From positions 22,533,669 to 22,597,668 of the forward strand of contig CM055092.1 of the NCBI GenBank assembly GCA_029204225.1: a stretch of DNA of 64,000 nt, given 5' to 3'. Source of the stretch: Diphasiastrum complanatum. Taxonomy: Eukaryota; Streptophyta; Lycopodiopsida; Lycopodiales; Lycopodiaceae. Under the pieces are notes generated by a model. It saw only the letters and a program-made list of their open reading frames with translations. It did no database searches and had not been told where the DNA came from. Below, piece by piece: positions 57,501-64,000 of the stretch (the stretch's first letter is position 1; each line of letters starts with the position of its first letter). Position numbers and translations under genes: made by a program.

Positions 57501-60500
57501 GCATATTCCCCAACAACTTGACCTTCACTGCAGAGGGAAAAAAAAAGAATAACCCATTTACTTTGCAATCCAAAAGATTCAGATAGCAAAGAAGAGTACT
57601 TCGTCTTTCCACCAGCAATGATTGGTAAAGCTGGTAGTTTCTTTGCCTGTATGGCCCATCTATTAAGAAATCGATCCTCTGTTCCAAACATAACTGCAGG
57701 CCTCAAAATTGTTGCCTGCAGATTTTTCAATAACAAAAAGACAGACCGTCATAGCATGTAATCATCAAGCATGTATGACCAAAAGCATACATCACAATGA
57801 AGTTATCAGAATTATGCTAAAGAATTAAGACAGCACTAGCAGAACACCCCTGCACATAGCAAGGAGGATGCAACTTTAACCCTTGTCACCCTAAAAGAGA
57901 GCAGGTCCATTCTAATAAGAAAAAAGCCCGCCTAAATTGCATAACATCAATTCAATACTTAAGACCAGATTGGATTATTGGGAGCTAGCAAGCCATTCAT
58001 ACAAAAGAAAAACTTCTAAGTTCAAAAAGCGAACAAATAAATCATGGCAAAGTGATTAGTCACCACATTTCTAATTTGCAAAAATTCCCTCTTTGATAGC
58101 ACCACATTTACTTGTTTATAGCATGTCTTCAGAGTTTTGAGCAGCAAGTGCACAACCATTCTATAGAGCTAAGTAGCTACAATTCTAAGAGCAAAAAATG
58201 GATATGTACTGCATCAAAGAGAAGAGGAAGGACTTTTTAGGAAAAGGGTCATTAGTAGAACAAACCCCAGGAAAGTTTTTCACTGTCAGCTCTTCTCCAA
58301 TAGCTTTAGTCCTGTACGACTTGGAAGGTGAAGAATGAGAAGCACCAAGGCAGGAGACTTGAATAAACCGCATAATACCTCCATGCTCATGAGCAAGCTG
58401 AAATTTTCAAAAAACATCTTGAGCAACTAACACGTGAAAGATGACCATAATATCTTCATATAGAAATAAGGAAATTTTGGAAAAATGATAGTATGATTGA
58501 CTATGACAAGAACATGAGATGGGAGATTATTGTGCAGATCAAAACTAGCTTTTTATGATGCTCAACACAGTACACGAAGTTTAACATTTCATACCAGTTT
58601 CACTTCAAGAAATCGTCGTCAATCTTCATGGATTTTATTTCGGTCTTCCTTGGACATGAGACTGGCCTTGTTGTGGTTGATTGGTTTTCTAAACAGGCAC
58701 AATTTGTTCCCATCAACTTACTCTTACATCTGAGCAATGTGTTCATATTTTCTTATCTGAGAATTTTCAACTGCACAACCTATCTCGTTCTATTCCTACT
58801 GACTGTGAGCACATTTTTTCTTGCTGGTTTTTTAAGAGCTCGCGCATATTTTTCTGAGGTCGACTCATGTTCTAGAAGGTTATTTACACAATGGTCTCAC
58901 CCTCCGTATTTTTACTAGTGAATGGTTACTCACCAGCTCTTCCAGGTATTCCACCATCCCCTAATTTTATCCTGCCAACTTTACCTTCCATTCTTATTAA
59001 TACACACGATTGTAGTTTGCAGGCCCAACATCAATTGGTGCATATCCACACTCAATATAAGTTCTTTGTTGATTGACATAGGTAATTTGTAGAATTTGAT
59101 GAAGGTCAAGCTACTTATCTCCACTTCTTAGAAGCGAACGTTCCGTTCCGACCGTTCCGGAACGTACTGAACCGTGAACCGTGAGAACCGTGAGAACCAT
59201 GAGTGAGAGAGGAACCATGAGAACCGTGAGTGAGACCTGTTGCTTCAAAGAGCAATTGCTTTCATGAAGAGATTGACATTCTTGCTTGAGAATCGCCCTC
59301 TCCTGAATTTATCAAGAAAAAGATGAAGTGAATACTGAAGAACGGTCTATAATAATCTACAATGCAGCTCAGTCAAACTGACTGTATAGCTGGAAACCGG
59401 GGCAATTGTGCATATCGGGAATATTCATCATATGAAGTGAAGGCTAATGCTCATCCATTTCGCATATATGTATCTGAATAGCCTTTCCCCCCGTCTCTGA
59501 ATCTGCTGTTTCCGTTGAACCGATCGGGGCGGCTCGGACATACAACTTCTGAGTCACAGATCTCTGTAACCTGCCTGCTGGCACCTTATCACTGTGTGTT
59601 CAATCAAAGGTGAACGTCCACAAGGCTTCCTGCTTTCTTTCCGCAAGCTCACCATCGCTGGAAACTCCTGGACCACGTCCATGATATGCTCTTTACGTAT
59701 TTTTTGGTGATTGTGCTTTTATGTCCAATCAATGTTTGTCATTTTATTTGCTGAGTGATTTACTGTTCTTTTTCTTTTGAGCATAGAGGCTCCTCAAGCT
59801 TCCTTAGATACTATGGTTTTTTTTCCTTTGTAAAAAAGCGTATCTTTTTATTTTTTTTTTGATGGTCTCGTTCCGGAACAGACCGCGTTCTGGAATGCAT
59901 CCTTAGATATTATGGTTTTTTTTTCCTTTGTAAAAAACGTATTTTTTTTTTTAATGGTCTTGTTCCGGAACGGAACGCGTTCTGAAACGCATTCCGTTCC
60001 AGAACGGACAACTAAGCTCCACTTATCCTTTGCATGCCATAGATTCACTAAAAGTCAATCTCTTACTAAAAAGTTGTATGCCCTCTCTCATGGTCCCCTT
60101 CAAGCTTTTAGAAAAGCGTACTCCTATCATATGCCGTTTGCAGTTTCCTGACATCACTTGCAATCATGCTCTACCTTCTTTCGATTTGAAAATTAGGATT
60201 CCAAAACTGGAGACGATTCAAACTCAACGTGAACTGAAAGTACAAACTACAAATTGATTTGACACTGAAGCAAATTGATAGGACAAGGAACAACAAGAAG
60301 TGTAAAGATAAAAATTTCTTATACCTGGGATAACCGATCCGGAATGTCAACATTTATGTCTTCAAAGCTGAAATTCCTTGTCTCGTTCTCCTTGCCTATG
60401 ATATTCTAAATGATCCCATATGAGAACTATTGTTGAAGACATGACTTCTATTAGAAATGAAATTCCCAGGTGTATATTGTTTAGTCCACATATTTAATAG

Positions 60501-61367
60501 AATTTCAAGAGAACTTTGAACCAATATAACCTACCAATAAGATTAATGACAACATTGGACTTTGCAATAGCGGCCCGTATGCTTTCCTCATCCCGTATGT
60601 CATATTTCATGGGAACTATCTGATCGAGATGCACAGAGAAGCTTGATGAGAAAATGGAAGACAAGCAGGATACCAGATAAGACATGTACATTCTGTTAAA
60701 CTCTCTAACTGCTAACAAGAACATAAAGAGCAATAGTCAATCTATAGTACAAGACCAGGTTTGTTTCTAGTTTAGAGCTTTTAGTAAGTTACTTTCTTCT
60801 GATTGAGTTGCTAACTCAAAGGAAAAAATAAACCTGTCCAAGGTCGCCCATAAGTTTTAGATGTCTGTGAGAGTCTTCCAAGCCTCTAAATGGAACCATG
60901 ACCTGAGATCCCGTCTTAGCTGAACAGTGAAAAGAAAGAGGAATCACAATGAATGATATTTCAGCTTAAAAGACGAGTACACAAACAAGATTTTTCAGAC
61001 ACCAAGTTCAATAGTACTACATACCAAGCAGTTGTACAACATAACGTCCAAGAAAACCTGTTGCTCCAAATACAGTTGCAACAACCCCACTGCATACGTC
61101 ACATAAAGAAGAAGCCTAATGTCACATAGAGCATAGCTTGATCTGATGGGAAAACCTTATACTCGACCAATCTGAGGTCCTGTGGATGATTTCAAAAACT
61201 CGTACTCTACTTTGTAACGCACTAATATGAGGAATCAGTCCAGCAAATTCATGGTGCTACAGCAAACCCAGAAAAAGCAATGCAGTACCTGACAGAGGAT
61301 CTTCCACCAGTTCCTTTTGGAGAAATGAGTCCACCTCTTGTTGGTAAAGTAGAAACATGTCGAACAT
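51537..61367 (-). CDS. NDUFA9: NADH dehydrogenase 1 alpha subcomplex subunit 9 (39 kDa), mitochondrial complex I
   Basis: An accessory subunit of respiratory complex I with an extended short-chain dehydrogenase fold that binds NADPH; it acts on the matrix side of the inner mitochondrial membrane. Exons in gene order: 61367-61289, 61089-61025, 60919-60834, 60619-60535, 60395-60325, 58397-58266, 57715-57600, 56793-56670, 56494-56426, 52029-51909, 51673-51537 (stop TAG). All joints keep phase with GT-AG borders and give about 361 residues. Key motifs: KGTGGRSSVSG, the nucleotide-binding VATVFGATGFLGRY (first/second exon), VVINLIGKENETRNF, RFIQVSCLGAS, ATILRPAVMFGTEDR, GKTYELGGPDV and the C-terminal YRAGGPFMGSTVGE. 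The first listed exon starts with two bases of a split codon, so a 5' exon with the start codon and mitochondrial targeting peptide lies upstream and was not found. No defect was seen in the readable part. Confidence 0.93.
52030..56425 (-). other. 4.4-kb intron of NDUFA9
   Basis: The intron between VPLSVAK and LMAAPQEYL, bounded by AAG|gtaatc and ttggtgcag|TTAATG. A minus-strand frame of 139 codons at 53360-53779 (including FMGGSYSFQVGFHAYFRSF) has no recognised family and may be TE-derived. The perfect hairpin at 56183-56267 lies 160 bases from its 5' end. Otherwise AT-rich. Confidence 0.7.
56183..56267. repeat. Perfect 33-bp stem hairpin in an NDUFA9 intron
   Basis: The arms 56183-56215 and 56235-56267 are exact reverse complements (outer end TGTGTCTAGAAAG, inner end GAGAGAAT) around a 19-base loop. 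A smaller perfect 9-base stem (TACCCCATT, TCCG, AATGGGGTA) lies just left at 56158-56179. In the gene's sense direction the structure would form in the intron. Candidates are a young MITE, an intronic small-RNA precursor or a template-switch duplication. Confidence 0.9.
59127..60016. mobile_element. Non-autonomous hAT-type element, 890 bp
   Basis: Flanked on both sides by the 8-base direct repeat CTCCACTT (59119-59126 and 60017-60024), the target duplication length typical of hAT elements. The ends are inverted (CTTAG...; reverse of ...CTAAG) and both subterminal regions are dense in GTTCCGGAAC-type words (TTCCGTTCCG, TTCCGGAACG, CATTCCGTTCC). No transposase frame is present. It lies inside the NDUFA9 intron 58398-60324. 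Confidence 0.7.
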
Positions 61368-61930
61368 CTGCATGACTTGCTGATATTAACACAACACAAG
61401 AAGACAAATTTCATATAGAATAATAGGCATTACAAAATATTGCACACATTATCCTGCAAAAGTTATACTGAAACTTATATTTCTGCAAAATGCTTATGCT
61501 CGGTAGTTTGCTATGCAAGACACAACTTTCTATGCAACCCAAAACTCTAATCCGTGCATAATAGAGTGTTACCGAAATCCATTTGAAAAGCTTTCGATTT
61601 GGTCATAAATATAAGCTTGAAAAGTTTGCATAAGGGAACGACATAAGTGCATCGATTTAGTACTTCGGTTTCCAATGGGGAGCCAATCATTCAAACTTTC
61701 AGAGTGAAGAGGCAAGAGTGTTCATTCTTGGAAGTTACAATGTAAACTTGAATAGTTACTATCTAACATGAAAAAGTACATGTCCATTTCCAGAATTTGA
61801 ACTGTAGTAAGAAAATTACATACAAAAGGTTGATTGCAGGATTGTGAGCAACTATATGGTACAAAAACCTGAATGATCATTTCTGTCCCTTTTTGGGAAG
61901 ATTTTTGTTGGTGTTCCTATATGACATTTT
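61368..61930. other. Presumed 5' intron of NDUFA9; no exon found
   Basis: Sequence upstream of the first recognised NDUFA9 exon. I searched the minus strand for a Met-starting, basic, Ser-rich targeting sequence followed by a donor of phase 1 and found none up to the microsatellite. Confidence 0.4.
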
Positions 61931-61949
61931 AGTCTATAGTTGAACCATA

Positions 61950-62390
61950 GATGCCCAGCGTTTCTGAAACGCGTTTCTGAAATATCAAAAAAAATTCCAG
62001 AAACGTTTTTTTTTTTAAATTTTGATTTTTTTTTGGGCAATATGGTGAAAGCTCTAATTAAAAGCATAATTACTGTGTAGTTTGCCGAATGTTTCGGGTG
62101 CAGGATGGTCTAGTTTAGGTGCATTAACTCCCAGGTTTACGCTTTGCTGTGTTTAATTTTTATTATACAAACATGCGCGTCCGGGCCAGACGCGGGCAAT
62201 CCGCGTCCGCGTCCGCGTCCGAGTCTGACCCCCAGATGCGGGTTCGGACGCGTCCATATTTTTTTTTTTATTTTGCCTAAATACAACTAAAAAAACTATA
62301 AAACAAAAGCAGACGCGTCCGGGGACCCCTGGTGCGTCCGCGTCCGGATGCACGTTCGGACGCAGGGTCCACGCTTCCTTAGGTTCAATA
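61950..62390. repeat. GCGTCCG-rich low-complexity segment
   Basis: GCGTCC/GGACGC words recur at 62180-62225, 62243-62255, 62313-62320 and 62334-62365 on both strands, mixed with poly-T. The leftmost part (GTTTCTGAAACGCGTTTCTGAAA, about 61960) resembles the subterminal words of the hAT-type element at 59127-60016. Possibly a decayed relative of such an element; no target duplication was found. Confidence 0.45.
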
Positions 62391-62612
62391 CAAAAAATTA
62401 ATAAAAAAACATGATGCCCCAAAATTCTCCCTCCTCGCTCTCGCTCTCTCGCTCTCTCGCTCTCTCTCTCATTATCTCTCTCAAATCCAACAAACTAAAC
62501 AAAAATGCTGAATCATGCTGAACAAAAACCATGCTGAGTGTTCTGAACCAGTTACCGTACTGCACTGTCCTGAACCGTACTGAAGCATTTTTCAACCATA
62601 TGGAATCGTTTT

Positions 62613-62613
<1 letters not shown>

Positions 62614-62690
<77 letters not shown>
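62614..62690. repeat. CT microsatellite
   Basis: Uninterrupted CT repeat of about 77 bases. A second, interrupted CT/CGCT-rich tract lies at 62435-62482. Confidence 0.97.
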
Positions 62691-62694
<4 letters not shown>

Positions 62695-62812
62695 GAACAA
62701 TACTGAATCGTTACACTGTTGTGAGTAGGATCATCATAATATATAATATCGGGCCACATGGCACCAAAATGGGGTACACTGATGTTTTATGAACGTAATG
62801 AAAACTACACAA

Positions 62813-64000
62813 CTAAGACCCGTCAGAGTCATGGTAGGAACCATCATCTGAATCTGTGCCTGACTGCAAATCCCAAGGGTCTACAGATGAATCGGAACTG
62901 GAGGGAGCAAATATGTCGTGGTGTGGCCCTGGCTCTACTGCGTGCTCTGGCTCTCTGCTGCGTGCTTTGGCTCTGGATCCTCCCCCTGCCTCTACCTCCG
63001 CCTCTGCCTCTCTCCCCTCCTCTGGCCCCCCTCTGCCTGCCCCCACCCCTGTGTCTACCCCTGCATGTCTGTGTGTCAGGTGGCTGTGATCCTACGCCAT
63101 GGGATGGCCCTACCCACAGTGATGATGCCTGGCCGACGGCTGCCTGTGATGCTCCACTCCTGTCTACAAAAAGCGAACTCAGCCCCCCCCTCCCAGAACC
63201 TCTAGGTCTCCCCCAGGCCAACGTGCAGGAATGGCTGGCTCCTCCTCTGTCTCCTCATCAGGGTCCACCAGCAGGTTAGACAAGTCATCCCCCTGTGCCT
63301 CCGCCCCCATCTCCTCATCGTCCTCCGTAATCCCCTCAACCCACTCCTCCTCCTGATAGTCATCCCCGAGCTCCTCTCCACCCTCCAAGCCCTATACATG
63401 GGGTAGGTACAGTAGCACATGGGCACTGTGGAGGAGCAGACCATGGACCCAATCGGAGTCAGCCCTATCCCTCTGCCTGTCTGCCCTCCTTGAACGTCGT
63501 AGAGCCCGTGCGTCAGCCTGTGCCTATCTATAGAACTCTCTATAGATCTAATCATCCATCTCCTCCTGCGTGGGTGGTGCCCGAGGAACAGCAGCTGCCG
63601 AATCCACCAAGCAAGTGTCAGGGTTCACCTGTAACCAAAAACAATACATTGTTGTCAGCAATTCATTGCATAATTCGAAAGCAATTCAGTTCGTCAAAGC
63701 ATAGCAAGAAACAGGGGGTGATGATGTGACTCACCTCAAGCATCTGTCCCCCTCCTCGTGTGCGTCTCAGCATACGGCTATTGGTGTTCACAAACACCAA
63801 CCGCCTACATGCTCGATGGACAACCTGTTTCTCTTCATCGCACGTGTAAGTCCTTTGAATTCACACACTAGCAATGAGCACACTACAGTCACTATTGCAG
63901 TACTTAGGCTCCTAGCAATTTATCACACGTACCTGGTCCAAGCCATACGCGCTCCGTGTACTCCACCCATCCCCGGTGCAGCTCCCGATCGTCCCGATCC
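62813..64000 (-). pseudogene. hAT-like transposase 3' end, degenerate
   Basis: Reading leftward from the window edge: WVEYTERVWLDQ (64000-63933, donor gtacgt), TYTCDEEKQVVHRACRRLVFVNTNSRMLRR (ending at a gtgagt donor near 63736), VNPDTCLVDSAAAVPRAPPTQEE (about 63630), then an Arg-rich part with two in-frame TAG codons (63545, 63521), a long acidic segment (DDYQEEEWVEGITEDDEEMG) and a Gly/Arg-rich stretch, ending SVDPWDLQSGTDSDDGSYHD at 62813. The L-V-F/Y-x-N-x-R-x-L-R pattern and acidic tail are reminiscent of DUF659/hAT-dimerisation transposases of plants. The family call rests on this resemblance only. The N-terminal catalytic part lies outside the window. Confidence 0.45.

Noticed and set aside
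62758-63279. Pro/Leu-rich frame of 173 codons on the + strand
   Set aside because: It is antisense to the acidic and Gly/Arg-rich transposase-like sequence, whose composition creates the open frame.

Overview
The window looks like nuclear DNA of a land plant, probably a vascular plant with a repeat-rich genome. The evidence is spliced genes with GT-AG introns, a plant-type pentatricopeptide (PPR) gene, the plant NDUFA9-type complex I subunit, long TE-filled introns, abundant Ty1/copia and Ty3/gypsy debris and long GA/CT microsatellites. Nothing supports a plastid, mitochondrial or bacterial origin. I cannot name a species from the sequence.

Host genes are few. A two-exon PPR gene (505 codons, + strand) lies at 14560-16765. 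A small two-exon membrane-protein gene (+) lies at 31332-33287. The 39-kDa complex I accessory subunit NDUFA9 occupies 51537-61367 on the - strand: eleven exons could be joined with consistent reading phase, and the 5' exon carrying the start codon was not found. A multi-exon gene of unknown family (-) lies at about 37797-40500 and carries in-frame stops. A degenerate hAT-like transposase end (-) lies at 62813-64000. PPR proteins act on organelle RNA and NDUFA9 belongs to respiratory complex I, but nothing here links the two.

Most of the rest is transposon-derived. From 3.3 to 9.5 kb there is a 1.5-kb LTR or fold-back element followed by a decayed + strand copia element. From 9.5 to 13.7 kb there are copia gag/protease scraps, LTR pieces, a 60-bp near-perfect palindrome, and a fragment joining a PIF1-type helicase C-terminus to an AP-like endonuclease (Helentron/Helitron2-like), cut by a second imperfect hairpin. 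From 19.2 to 23.4 kb there are two nested and rearranged copia copies on the - strand. At 23.56-23.65 kb lies a tRNA-Asp primer-site complement next to further tRNA-Asp-like sequence. From 24.35 to 27.65 kb a - strand LTR element encodes a protein with two tandem Gag domains and a long acidic region, with no recognisable pol. From 40.6 to 41.5 kb there is a GC-rich hairpin-forming minisatellite. From 42.5 to 45.7 kb a 575-codon open Gag-protease reading frame with no integrase or RT is followed by a complete LTR and a second truncated LTR. From 45.7 to 49.4 kb a decayed Ty3/gypsy element lies on the - strand.

The NDUFA9 introns hold a perfect 33-bp-stem hairpin (56183-56267) and a 0.9-kb non-autonomous hAT-type element with an 8-bp target duplication (59127-60016). 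The most unusual items are the helicase-endonuclease fragment, the double-Gag element, the Gag-protease-only open frame, and the palindromes. All calls come from reading motifs and splice signals by eye; no database or folding run was possible.
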